From Sutcliffiella cohnii (GTDB lineage Bacteria > Bacillota > Bacilli > Bacillales > Bacillaceae_I), in contig NZ_CP018866.1 in assembly GCF_002250055.1 (NCBI RefSeq), forward strand, positions 3,216,501 to 3,280,500: a stretch of DNA of 64,000 nucleotides. Reading direction: 5' to 3'. Below are positions 49,316 to 58,179 of the stretch, one piece after another. The translations under genes and the position numbers were made by a program. The number at the start of each line of letters is the position of its first letter. The stretch's first letter is position 1. The notes under the pieces were generated by a model. The model saw only the letters and a list, made by a program, of their open reading frames with translations. It was not told the origin of the DNA and did not search any database.

Positions 49316-49837
49316 TTAATTACTTACTTGATAATTAAAATTAATAACAGGTATTTCAATCACCTCAAAATGTGATTCCGTGTGGTTTCCGTCATCAATT
49401 GTAGTATAAATGTTCAGTTCAATTTTGTTAGTAGATGAATTTATATTAAAAGATGTAAATCCAAATTCATAACCCTCATGACTAAATTGAGGATGTATAG
49501 ATACTAATTGTGAAAGTTCTGCTTGTAAGGATTGATATATTAAGGGTTTTATATACTGGTTATTTCTTAAGGTTTCGTTTAAATCTTTCCACTCCATAGG
49601 TGGCACCCATTCTTCAGGTAATTTCCAATTTTCTATTGTATCTATTATTTTCTTTTCAAAAAGAAGCGTTCCCATATTTTTTAAATTATTATGTTGGATA
49701 GTCTCTTCTGTTTTTTTTATTTGTAAAGAATTAGTTGTTAATGATGAGTATATAACAGGTAAAAACAAACCTATTAAGACAATAATTAGTAATACTAATA
49801 ATAAAGCGTAACCTTCATCTTTTTTTACATATTTCAT
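49316..49837 (-). CDS. Minor pilin-like protein of PilX/GspK type
   Basis: 173 residues. A short basic leader ends in DEG, followed by YALLLVLLIIVLIGLFLPVIYSS, a pilin-type hydrophobic helix. The residue at +5 is Leu, not Glu; lack of Glu5 is typical of PilX/GspK proteins that start the minor-pilin tip complex. The rest has no recognised motif. The first gene of the operon ends in its start codon (ATGA overlap). Confidence 0.7.
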   Translation of the reverse strand: MKYVKKDEGYALLLVLLIIVLIGLFLPVIYSSLTTNSLQIKKTEETIQHNNLKNMGTLLFEKKIIDTIENWKLPEEWVPPMEWKDLNETLRNNQYIKPLIYQSLQAELSQLVSIHPQFSHEGYEFGFTSFNINSSTNKIELNIYTTIDDGNHTESHFEVIEIPVINFNYQVSN

Positions 49838-50214
49838 TCTTCATCCTCCTCGAAATACCCATAGACACCAGTAATATAAGAGGAAGAGGAAAAATCATTC
49901 TTTGAATATACTTCTACTTTAAGGGGAGTAAGCCCAAGGGAAGAAGTATTGCCTAATTCAAATACTCTTGAGTAATATGTCTTATTATTAATAATAACTT
50001 CTTCTTGATATTCTTTATTCAATTTATATTCTAGCAGTACTTCTTCTGCTATATTCAAAGCTGTCATTCGATCCTCTACTCTAGAAGATAGTAAAATAGT
50101 CTGAGCAAAAAAACCTAAAAGTCCAATTACTACTACACTTAAAATGACAATTGATAATAGTACCTCTAACAAGGTTAATCCTGTTTCACTATTGCTATTA
50201 CTAAATACTTTCAT
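49834..50214 (-). CDS. Minor prepilin (PilV/GspI-like)
   Basis: 126 residues. The signal NSNSETG|LTLLEVLLSIVILSVVVIGLLGFF gives cleavage after Gly12 and Glu at +5. A short C-terminal domain (VEDRMTALNIAEEVLLEYKLNKEYQEEV...) resembles PilV/GspI. Start at MKVFSNS, seven nt after AGAGG; a longer frame lacks a ribosome site. First gene of the minor-pilin operon. Confidence 0.78.
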   Translation of the reverse strand: MKVFSNSNSETGLTLLEVLLSIVILSVVVIGLLGFFAQTILLSSRVEDRMTALNIAEEVLLEYKLNKEYQEEVIINNKTYYSRVFELGNTSSLGLTPLKVEVYSKNDFSSSSYITGVYGYFEEDEE

Positions 50215-50266
50215 TTTAAAACCTCTAATCAATTCAAATAGTAAATTAGTATCATATTTTAAGTTG

Positions 50267-50275
50267 ATTATATCA
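50267..50275 (-). promoter_or_regulatory. Candidate promoter of the minor-pilin operon (extended -10)
   Basis: Minus strand TGATATAAT, a perfect extended -10 box, about 50 bp before the first minor-pilin start. The -35 region is poor. Confidence 0.45.
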
Positions 50276-50360
50276 TTAGACAAAGATAATCTACTACATA
50301 AACTTCACAGGAAATGTATGTAATTGTAATTTTTTAATACTTTTTGGATAAAATTATATA

Positions 50361-50402
50361 AAAAAAAGCAGTGACCTCTACTATAGATTAGTCACTACTT
50401 TT
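50361..50402 (-). terminator. Terminator of the diguanylate cyclase gene
   Basis: Stem AAGCAGTGAC / GTCACTACTT (one mismatch), 15-nt loop; in the minus direction eight T follow. It overlaps the stop codon of the GGDEF gene and insulates the minor-pilin operon. Confidence 0.8.
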
Positions 50403-52126
50403 CAGGATATTTTCCGATACTCCGCAACCTTATTTCTTCCAGCCTGCTTCGCTCCAACATACATCGCGCGGTCCGCATGGCGAATTAAGTCTAGTGAATC
50501 TTCGGCATCTTCTGGTGCTGTTGCAAAGCCGATACTAGCTGTTACTTTTACTAGTTGTGGTTTAACTGTATCTCTTATATGTTGTTTTAATGTGAACGAT
50601 CGATTCGCTAGATTTACACGAATTTTTTCTGCGAAGTCGTAGCATTTCTTCCGGTCTACATTTGGAAGTAACACTACAAATTCCTCTCCGCCATATCTAG
50701 CTACGATACCGTTTTCACCGATAAGGAGCGATAATCGATCGGCAACTTGTTTTAATATTTCATTTCCACTTTGATGCCCATATGTATCATTGATGCTTTT
50801 AAAATGATCTAAATCTAACAGTATTAATGATAGAGATTCGCTCTCTCCAACTTCTAGCTTTTCATATTCTTTTTCTAAAACCGTTTCAAAAAATCTAAAG
50901 TTATAAAGATTTGTTAACGCACAGCGCTCACTTCTGTTTTTCGTATCTTCATAATGTTTCGCTTTCACTAATGCTACACCGAAATGGGAGGCTAATATAT
51001 CCATAATCATCAATTGTGATTTGTCGTAAGCACGTCGTTTCGATGTACCTACAACTACAAATCCTTCTACTATTTGGTTACGAATAACCGGGACACACAT
51101 CACACTTTCAATACCTGGTGGAATATGTATATTCGGTAAATAGCTATATTCCTTTCTCGTTCGAAAGCTTACCCCACGCTTCTGTTTCTTGACCATTTTA
51201 CATATTTCATCTTCAGGATGAACGATTAATTCACCGTTTCCACCTTTAAACTTTTGTCTCAACAAATGAAATCTATCTTCTTTAATATCAATAATTGCTG
51301 CATAATCTACTGGAAATAGCGTTGATACTCTTTCTAAAAATACATCAATAACACTGGAAACATTTAACCGTTCTGTTAAATCATGCCCGACATCGGCTGC
51401 ACGCTGTAAGTAATTGTTCACCTTTTGGCTTGCATGATAAAGCTTCAAGATGAGTGTTAAGATGAGGAATGGGATACCAACATATAATACGGCAACTAAA
51501 CCAACTTGTTCATATAACATAAACATGATGAGCCCGACTGGGAATGTAAGAATACTAGTAACAGCATCCCATTTCGTATCGGAAGTGATAAGACCACGTT
51601 TGCTATTATGTAAATACCTAAAAATCGAATATAAGAATACTTGGTTTACGGCAAAATAACAGACGACATACATTAAAATTGGTAGTATTCCTTGCAGTGA
51701 TAATAGGTTCGTATTTCCATGCTCCCCACCTAAAAGGTAAAATACAAATCCGCTTATAAAAGAAGCTGTCGAGAACATTAATAGATTAATAGGCAATCGG
51801 TACAATTCATGCTTACTAAGTCGAACATATAAAATGAGTGTGATGACAGAAATTAACGTGATCACCATTTCAGCAAACAAACCGAAGGATAGGAAAATCG
51901 CTAATGATATACCTTGGGCAAGAAAGATATGAATATCGCCGACGACCATAGGCATTAATGAGAGTGCAACGATTAATATGAGAAAAGCTACGATGTGAGA
52001 GGTAGGGATATCATGTAAACTTATTGGAGAAATTGTATAACCTCCCCATATTAATAACGGAAAGAAAATAGCAAATAAAAGCCAAACGTACACATTTTTC
52101 TGAAAACTTATTCCGCGATATCCCAT
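50402..52126 (-). CDS. Membrane GAF-GGDEF diguanylate cyclase
   Basis: 574 residues. Seven or eight membrane helices fill the first ~235 residues, followed by a GAF domain (about 250-400: VSSVIDVFLERVSTLFPVDYAAIIDI ... VMCVPVIRNQIVEGFVVVGTSK) and a GGDEF domain. The active loop RYGGEEF (479-483 for GGEEF) and LDLDHFKSINDTYGHQSGNEIL indicate a working cyclase. The inhibitory I-site RxxD is missing; the aligned residues are GENG. Start is the ATG of MGYRGISF after GGAGGG; the frame extends further upstream without support. Its neighbours are the pilus genes and folC. Confidence 0.87.
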   Translation of the reverse strand: MGYRGISFQKNVYVWLLFAIFFPLLIWGGYTISPISLHDIPTSHIVAFLILIVALSLMPMVVGDIHIFLAQGISLAIFLSFGLFAEMVITLISVITLILYVRLSKHELYRLPINLLMFSTASFISGFVFYLLGGEHGNTNLLSLQGILPILMYVVCYFAVNQVFLYSIFRYLHNSKRGLITSDTKWDAVTSILTFPVGLIMFMLYEQVGLVAVLYVGIPFLILTLILKLYHASQKVNNYLQRAADVGHDLTERLNVSSVIDVFLERVSTLFPVDYAAIIDIKEDRFHLLRQKFKGGNGELIVHPEDEICKMVKKQKRGVSFRTRKEYSYLPNIHIPPGIESVMCVPVIRNQIVEGFVVVGTSKRRAYDKSQLMIMDILASHFGVALVKAKHYEDTKNRSERCALTNLYNFRFFETVLEKEYEKLEVGESESLSLILLDLDHFKSINDTYGHQSGNEILKQVADRLSLLIGENGIVARYGGEEFVVLLPNVDRKKCYDFAEKIRVNLANRSFTLKQHIRDTVKPQLVKVTASIGFATAPEDAEDSLDLIRHADRAMYVGAKQAGRNKVAEYRKIS

Positions 52127-52243
52127 TTTTCGCCCTCCCCTCCAACGTACTTTAGTACTATAAATTGGTACATTCATTTTATCAAATTTTCTAACTTTTG
52201 TCATTATTATCTAGTAAAATTTACATTGTACCTATAAGTTAGC

Positions 52244-53539
52244 CTATTGTTTAAGAAACGATCGAATAGTTGAGATGAAATAAAGCGATCCTGTTACAAT
52301 AAGAACATCCTCATCTGTAAGAGAAGCTTTAATATTTTTAAGAGCATTTTCCCAACTCTCATCATAGGAATGATTTTTATGCGTGCTTAATTCCGCTAAT
52401 TGCCTTGCTGATAATGCTCTTTCGTAGTCAAACGTTGTATACGTAATCGAATGTGCAACAGACTCTAGTTCTGTAATCATTTTATTTAACGGTTTATCTG
52501 ATAGTGCACTAAATAAAATATGAACTCTATTTTTAGTAAATCTAGTTTTAATCGTATCCACTAGAGTAGCAATTCCTTCTTCATTATGAGCACCATCTAA
52601 ATAAATAGAAGGAGTTTTTACTACTTCCTCCATTCTTCCCGGCCAAAAAGCATCCTTTAATCCTGCCTTTATATGATGCTCTTCTATTAAAAAGGAATAA
52701 AAGGTTTTTAAATATGTTACTGTCATAATCGCTAGTGCAGCATTATTTACTTGATGCTTTCCTTTCATCGATAGTTCGATATTTTCGATCGTGATAAAAG
52801 GAGTTTGTATCGTAAATTGTTCGCCCGTCTCTAACTGGTTATAGTCCGTCACTGTAAACTGCATATTATGTTCATACATCTTTGCTTTTTTCTCATTTGC
52901 AATTTGACGTATGACCCGCAAAGCATTCTCTTGGGAGGCAGTAGTAATAACAGGAACTCCCGGCTTAATAATACCCGCTTTTTCAGAGGCAATTTCTTCT
53001 ACTGTTTCTCCTAAAATAGCCATATGGTCAAAACCGATATTTGTAATAACAGAAACGAGTGGATAAATAATGTTAGTAGAATCTAAACGACCACCTAGCC
53101 CTACTTCATATACAACAACATCTACTATATTAATGTGTGCAAAATAATAAAGTGACATTGCCGTTATTATTTCAAATTCTGTCGGACTGCCTAAGTCTGT
53201 TTCTTCTAATTGTTCTGCTAACGGCTTTATTATATTAACTACATCGACAAGTTCTTGATTCCCTATCGGCTGCCCATTAACACTTATTCGTTCATTAAAT
53301 TGTTCAATATAAGGGGATGTAAATGTCCCAACTTTATACTCGGCTTTTTGTAAAATGTTCCGAACATATGTCACAGTGGAACCTTTTCCGTTCGTTCCTG
53401 CTATATGAATGGTTTTTAATCTTCTTTCAGGATGATTAAGCTTTTCCATCATCCATTCCATTCTTTTTACCCCTGGTTTAATGCCAAATCGAAGACGGCT
53501 ATGTATCCAATCTACTGCTTCTTCATATGTGTTTACCAA
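52244..53539 (-). CDS. folC: Folylpolyglutamate synthase / dihydrofolate synthase
   Basis: 431 residues, Mur-ligase fold. It adds glutamate to dihydropteroate and to folates. The P-loop HIAGTNGKGSTVTYV, the SPYIEQFNERISVNGQPI segment and EVGLGGRLDSTNII are diagnostic. A TTG start (VNTYEEAVDWIHSRLRFG...) is chosen: AGAGGAG is eight nt upstream and the length then fits B. subtilis FolC (430). A frame 19 codons longer lacks support. It follows valS as in B. subtilis. Confidence 0.95.
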   Translation of the reverse strand: MVNTYEEAVDWIHSRLRFGIKPGVKRMEWMMEKLNHPERRLKTIHIAGTNGKGSTVTYVRNILQKAEYKVGTFTSPYIEQFNERISVNGQPIGNQELVDVVNIIKPLAEQLEETDLGSPTEFEIITAMSLYYFAHINIVDVVVYEVGLGGRLDSTNIIYPLVSVITNIGFDHMAILGETVEEIASEKAGIIKPGVPVITTASQENALRVIRQIANEKKAKMYEHNMQFTVTDYNQLETGEQFTIQTPFITIENIELSMKGKHQVNNAALAIMTVTYLKTFYSFLIEEHHIKAGLKDAFWPGRMEEVVKTPSIYLDGAHNEEGIATLVDTIKTRFTKNRVHILFSALSDKPLNKMITELESVAHSITYTTFDYERALSARQLAELSTHKNHSYDESWENALKNIKASLTDEDVLIVTGSLYFISTIRSFLKQ

Positions 53540-53576
53540 TTTGTATTCTCCTCTCCATCCAACCTTAACAGGGAAA

Positions 53577-53600
53577 GAGGATGACAAGTTTGTCATCCTC
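53577..53600 (-). terminator. Palindromic hairpin between valS and folC
   Basis: Perfect 11-bp inverted repeat GAGGATGACAA / TTGTCATCCTC with a 2-nt centre. TTTCCC follows in the minus direction, a weak U-tract, so it may only attenuate read-through from valS into folC. Confidence 0.55.
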
Positions 53601-53610
53601 CTTACATATT

Positions 53611-56253
53611 TTAACCTTTTAACTCTTCTATACGCGCTCGAACTTTATCACGCTTTTCAACATAGTCTTGTTCTTTTGCCTTTTCTTCATCAATTACGTT
53701 TTGTGGTGCTTTTGCTAGGAAACCTTGATTCGATAGTTTTTTCTGTACACGTTCTACTTCTTTATCAAGTTTATCTAATTCTTTTTGTAAACGCGCAATT
53801 TCTTCGTCAATATTAATTAATCCTTTTAGTGGAAGGATAATTTCAGCTCCAGTTACAACCGCAGTCATCGCTTTTTCTTCTAAATGAACGTTCGTACCAA
53901 TTTCTAATTCACTTGGGTTACAGAAACGAACTAAGTAGGAACGATTTCTTTCTAATTTTTCTACGATGCTGTCATCTTTTGCTTTAATAAACATTTTAAT
54001 TTGCTTACTCATTGGAGTATTCACTTCTGCACGAACGTTACGTACAGCGCGAATCACATCTACTAATAAACGCATATCACTTGCTGCTTCTTGATCAGTT
54101 AACTCTTGGCGAACTTCTGGCCATTTTGCAACTGTGATAGACTCTCCTTCATGAGGAAGTTGTTGCCAAATTTCTTCTGTAATAAATGGCATGAACGGAT
54201 GTAATAGTCGCATTGTGTTGTCTAATACGTAAGCAAGGATAGATCGAGTTGTTTTCTTTGCTGCTTCGTCTTCACCGTATAATGGAATTTTCGCCATTTC
54301 AATATACCAGTCACAGAAATCATCCCAAATGAAGTTATAAAGGGCACGACCTACTTCACCGAACTCATATTTATCTGCAAGCTTTGTCACTGTTTCAATT
54401 GTTTCATTTAGACGAGTTAAAATCCATTTGTCTGCAACAGACTTTTCACCTGTTAAATCAATATCATCATAAGCCATATCGCCCATGTTCATTAATGCGA
54501 AACGAGATGCGTTCCAAATTTTATTGGCAAAGTTCCAAGTCGCTTCTACTTTTTCCATACTGAAACGTAAATCTTGACCTGGTGAGCTTCCAGTTGATAA
54601 GAAGTAACGTAAGGAGTCTGCTCCGTATTGTGCGATAACATCCATTGGATCTACACCGTTACCAAGTGATTTACTCATTTTACGCCCTTGTTCGTCACGA
54701 ACGAGACCGTGAATAAGTACGTCTTGGAATGGACGTTGCCCAGTAAATTCAATACCTTGGAATATCATACGAGATACCCAGAAGAAGATGATGTCATACC
54801 CTGTTACTAAAGCAGAAGTTGGGTAGTAACGTTGATAGTCAATTGATTCTGTTTCAGGCCAACCCATTGTAGAAAACGGCCATAATGCAGAACTAAACCA
54901 AGTATCTAATACGTCATTATCTTGTTCCCAGTTTTCGATATCTGCTGGTGGTTCATGATCAACATGAACTTCTCCAGTTTCTTTATGGTACCAAGCTGGA
55001 ATACGATGTCCCCACCATAATTGACGGGAAATACACCAGTCACGAATGTTTTCCATCCAGCGTAAGTACGTATTTTCAAAACGGTTCGGTACGAAGTTTA
55101 CTTTATCTTCACCTTGTTGTAGCTTAATCGCTTCGTCCGCAAGTGGTTGCATTTTTACGAACCATTGTGTAGAAAGGTAAGGCTCTACAACCGCTCCACT
55201 ACGCTCACTATGACCTACAGAATGCATGTGCTCTTCTACTTTGAAAAGAACTCCTTGCTCTTGTAAGTCTTTTACAATTTGTTTACGGCATTCGAAACGA
55301 TCTAGTCCTTTATATTGTAGAGCGTTACCGTTCATTGTACCGTCTTCGTTCATAACTAAAACTCTTTCTAGGTTATGACGATTTCCAATTTCAAAGTCGT
55401 TCGGGTCGTGAGCTGGTGTAATTTTGACTGCACCTGAACCGAATTCCATATCAACATAGTCATCTCCAACGATAGGAATTTCACGGCCAGTAATTGGTAG
55501 CTTAACTGTTTTACCGATTAAATGTTTATAACGGTCATCTTCTGGATGAACGGCTACCGCTGTATCTCCAAGCATCGTTTCTGGACGAGTTGTAGCAACT
55601 TCAATATGGCCAGAACCGTCTGCTAACGGATATCGCATATGGTAGAAAGCACCTTGAACATCTTTATAAATAACTTCAATATCAGAAAGAGCTGTTTTTG
55701 TAGCTGGGTCCCAGTTAATAATGTACTCGCCACGGTAGATTAAGCCTTTTTTGTAAAGAGAAACGAATACTTCACGAACAGCTTTCGAAAGACCTTCATC
55801 TAATGTGAAACGCTCGCGACTGTAATCTACTCCTAATCCTAGTTTTGACCACTGCTCACGAATATGTCCTGCATACTCTTCTTTCCATTTCCACGTTTCT
55901 TCTACGAACTTTTCACGACCTAAATCATAACGAGATACACCGTTACTGCGTAGTTTTTCTTCTACTTTTGCTTGTGTTGCGATACCTGCGTGGTCCATCC
56001 CAGGTAACCAAAGAACGTCATAACCTTGCATACGTTTAATTCGCGTTAAAATATCTTGTAATGTTGTATCCCAAGCATGACCTAGATGCAGTTTTCCTGT
56101 AACGTTTGGCGGTGGAATAACGATTGTGTAAGGCTGTTTTTCCGTGTCACCTGTCGCTTCAAAAAATTTGCCTTCTAACCAATATTGATAACGGTTCGCT
56201 TCTACTGCATTTGGGTCGTACTTCGTCGGTAAATTTACTTCTTTTAATTCCAT
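53611..56253 (-). CDS. valS: Valyl-tRNA synthetase
   Basis: 880 residues, class Ia synthetase. The HIGH motif is in [20 protein letters not shown] in [14 protein letters not shown], the editing domain has [19 protein letters not shown], and the C-terminal coiled coil begins [28 protein letters not shown]. Start ATG is preceded by AAAGGAGG. Expression is controlled by the T-box leader upstream. Confidence 0.98.
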   Translation of the reverse strand: MELKEVNLPTKYDPNAVEANRYQYWLEGKFFEATGDTEKQPYTIVIPPPNVTGKLHLGHAWDTTLQDILTRIKRMQGYDVLWLPGMDHAGIATQAKVEEKLRSNGVSRYDLGREKFVEETWKWKEEYAGHIREQWSKLGLGVDYSRERFTLDEGLSKAVREVFVSLYKKGLIYRGEYIINWDPATKTALSDIEVIYKDVQGAFYHMRYPLADGSGHIEVATTRPETMLGDTAVAVHPEDDRYKHLIGKTVKLPITGREIPIVGDDYVDMEFGSGAVKITPAHDPNDFEIGNRHNLERVLVMNEDGTMNGNALQYKGLDRFECRKQIVKDLQEQGVLFKVEEHMHSVGHSERSGAVVEPYLSTQWFVKMQPLADEAIKLQQGEDKVNFVPNRFENTYLRWMENIRDWCISRQLWWGHRIPAWYHKETGEVHVDHEPPADIENWEQDNDVLDTWFSSALWPFSTMGWPETESIDYQRYYPTSALVTGYDIIFFWVSRMIFQGIEFTGQRPFQDVLIHGLVRDEQGRKMSKSLGNGVDPMDVIAQYGADSLRYFLSTGSSPGQDLRFSMEKVEATWNFANKIWNASRFALMNMGDMAYDDIDLTGEKSVADKWILTRLNETIETVTKLADKYEFGEVGRALYNFIWDDFCDWYIEMAKIPLYGEDEAAKKTTRSILAYVLDNTMRLLHPFMPFITEEIWQQLPHEGESITVAKWPEVRQELTDQEAASDMRLLVDVIRAVRNVRAEVNTPMSKQIKMFIKAKDDSIVEKLERNRSYLVRFCNPSELEIGTNVHLEEKAMTAVVTGAEIILPLKGLINIDEEIARLQKELDKLDKEVERVQKKLSNQGFLAKAPQNVIDEEKAKEQDYVEKRDKVRARIEELKG

Positions 56254-56307
56254 TTTGTTTCCTCCTTTATGTGGACTATCTTAAGAACTGTTAAATGGTG
56301 GTGCTGA

Positions 56308-56592
56308 AAAATTCCTGAAAAATATAAAAACTCCCCTCATCCAATAAAAGGACGAAAGGAGTTAGTTTCGCGGTACCACCTTTTTTTACTAGAAATAGAT
56401 AGACTACTCCTAGTACTCTTAAATGAAGTAACGGCTCTTCACCGGCTTTGACTACTTTTACTTCACCAAAGCTACTCAAGGGCGACATTCCAATGAAACG
56501 TTTCCTAAGAAGCCTCTCAGCCTTGGGCCTCTCTCTCTGAAGGGGTTTCGATTGTACTCTTCCCTGTCACTGTATTTCGTTTAATTTATTTA
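56308..56592 (-). ncRNA. T-box leader of valS (valine-specific)
   Basis: On the minus strand the conserved T-box core AGGTGGTACCGCG (complement at 56369-56381) is followed by the terminator hairpin ACTCC...GGGGAGTTTTT (about 56326-56363). Upstream lies a long stem I starting at GGGAAGAGTACAAT with an AGAGAGAG bulge. GTC, a valine codon, is found at 56484-56486 in GGAATGTCGCCC, the expected specifier position. Uncharged tRNA-Val would stabilise the antiterminator and allow valS transcription. Confidence 0.92.
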
Positions 56593-56599
56593 CTTATAT

Positions 56600-56629
56600 A
56601 TGTTACCTAATAAATAATGATTTCGTCAA
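56600..56629 (-). promoter_or_regulatory. Promoter of the valS T-box transcript
   Basis: Minus strand TTGACG (56624-56629), 18-bp spacer, TAACAT (56600-56605), just ahead of the leader's first stem. Confidence 0.5.
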
Positions 56630-56807
56630 TAAGCTTCTCCATCTTTTTCATAATTTATTCAAATCAAAACAATTTCGTGTCAAAATGGGCACTATTTATC
56701 GCCTAATATCATACGTTGTAATATCAGGCACATTGGCTGGGGGCTAATGCTAACTCCCTCTTCCACCTCTAACATAGTAGTAGGAAACAACGAAAGGGGA
56801 AGAATTG

Positions 56808-56996
56808 ATGAGAAAATACAATCCATACTCGTTACCACCGTGGTTGCGTCAAGTTCGGGCAGTTTGCGCCCAGTTTATTATTCCAATTTCGATCTTTCAA
56901 GGTATTCGAACAATCTTTTTACCAACTACCTTTGACGTCCTTATATTAGCACTATGTATAACATTAGCTGTCTGTTTTCATCTTGAATGGCTTTAA
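56808..56996 (+). CDS. Small conserved-looking membrane protein, function unknown
   Basis: 62 residues on the strand opposite to its neighbours. AAAGGGGA seven nt upstream supports the ATG (a TTG codon precedes it in frame). Positively charged N-terminus MRKYNPYSLPPWLRQVRA, then a hydrophobic stretch (about 20-36) and a second one (42-60). It is followed directly by a strong terminator. I recognise no named family and give no function; the good ribosome site, own terminator and protein-like composition argue that it is real. Confidence 0.7.
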   Translation: MRKYNPYSLPPWLRQVRAVCAQFIIPISIFQGIRTIFLPTTFDVLILALCITLAVCFHLEWL

Positions 56997-56998
56997 CG

Positions 56999-57048
56999 AA
57001 AAAGTACCCAGCGTCACTATGATGACGACTGGGTACTTTGCATTTTTT
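56999..57048. terminator. Terminator shared by the small membrane protein gene and ysxE
   Basis: Stem AAAGTACCCAG...GTCA / TGAC...CTGGGTACTTT (57001-57039), T-run on the plus side (TTTGCATTTTTTT). The ysxE stop codon lies in the loop, so the hairpin also forms at the end of that transcript. Confidence 0.85.
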
Positions 57049-58060
57049 TCTGTTCTTCAATTTGACTTATGCGACCTGCTACATATTCAATGTTTTTCGC
57101 GAGCCAATACGATTCTAAAATGTGGGTCACGTGTTTGCGCTCCCCTTTTCTTCTTTTTAATCGTTTCTCTTCTATATACTTATTTAGCACTGAAATAAAT
57201 TGGCGCGGATACGCTAAGTATGCTAGGGCTAATGCTTTTTCATGGTCTTTTAACGGAAAAGCATTGCTATATTCAAAGTACCAGTCAACACAATCGTCAC
57301 AAAACATCGGATATGTTCGTAAGTAACGATGGTAAAAAGCAATTAAATCGTTGGCCGGTGCTGCTTTACGGGCTTTCTCCCAGCTAATAAAATATCCACG
57401 ACCTTCTTTGTCTTTTAAAAAATGATGAAAGGATACTGCACCATGAGTGATGGCAGTACGGTGCTTTTTTGCTTCTTTAATCTCATCATACCAACTATCT
57501 AGCTTCTGCAGAGCAAACCTTAACGCACTTCCTATCTCCGTTGCGAAGGAACATACTTGTAGCTCGAATGGTGACATGTAAATTTTCTTCTCACAATCGT
57601 CTACAAATTGGTTTAGGCGCTCTTCGTCTTGTCTCCAATCTATTTTTGTTTTTTCATAGAAAGAAGTAATATCATCAAGCTCGTAATCTTTTTCTTTAAC
57701 TGTTATGTTGTGAAGCTTTGCCAATTCTTTAAACATTAGACTATCTTTAAAATCAGCTTCTCTTTCCTCTTGATGTTCGACCCAAGGCATTAAATAGTAG
57801 GAATCTGTTTGATTCTCTATGAAATAAAAACCTTGTTGTGTTTTATAAATAGGAACAACAGAAGAAACCCCTCGTTGTGATAGGGAATGAATGTTCATAA
57901 AGAGTGCATATGCTCGATTTTTATCAATTTTTTTCAAAGCATAATTGCCTTCTTTTGTTCCAACACGCCAAACGTTATGACTATATGATTGTAAAAGTTC
58001 TGGCACTACCCCATATTGCCTTAAAATACTTTCAGCATATTGTTCATTCGTTGTTTGCAT
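57017..58060 (-). CDS. ysxE: Spore coat-associated kinase-like protein YsxE
   Basis: 347 residues, CotS/YutH-type aminoglycoside phosphotransferase fold. The catalytic loop reads HGAVSFHHF (206-214): the catalytic Asp is replaced by Ala and the metal-binding Asn by His, and the later IDFD motif is ISWE. It is therefore probably a pseudokinase. YsxE in B. subtilis is a coat-associated protein encoded after spoVID, as here. Start ATG chosen (MQTTNEQ) with AAGTGAG nine nt upstream; an in-frame TTG eight codons earlier has none. Compare with the intact kinase after safA. Confidence 0.87.
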   Translation of the reverse strand: MQTTNEQYAESILRQYGVVPELLQSYSHNVWRVGTKEGNYALKKIDKNRAYALFMNIHSLSQRGVSSVVPIYKTQQGFYFIENQTDSYYLMPWVEHQEEREADFKDSLMFKELAKLHNITVKEKDYELDDITSFYEKTKIDWRQDEERLNQFVDDCEKKIYMSPFELQVCSFATEIGSALRFALQKLDSWYDEIKEAKKHRTAITHGAVSFHHFLKDKEGRGYFISWEKARKAAPANDLIAFYHRYLRTYPMFCDDCVDWYFEYSNAFPLKDHEKALALAYLAYPRQFISVLNKYIEEKRLKRRKGERKHVTHILESYWLAKNIEYVAGRISQIEEQKKMQSTQSSS

Positions 58061-58130
58061 AACACTTAACTCACTTTCTTTCAAGCTAGTTTTTGTGTAC
58101 AGCTTAAATCATTTTATTTGTATAGTTGTT

Positions 58131-58162
58131 TCAAAAAACAAGTGAGGAAGGAAATCCTCACT
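58131..58162 (-). terminator. Hairpin between spoVID and ysxE
   Basis: Perfect 8-bp stem AGTGAGGA / TCCTCACT with a 6-nt loop, followed in the minus direction by TGTTTTTTG. A likely partial terminator that would lower ysxE expression relative to spoVID. Confidence 0.65.
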
Positions 58163-58179
58163 CACTTGAAAATGTACTG

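Noticed and set aside
56291-56488. 65-codon minus-strand frame upstream of valS
   Set aside because: It coincides with the T-box leader, whose core, specifier and terminator explain the sequence.
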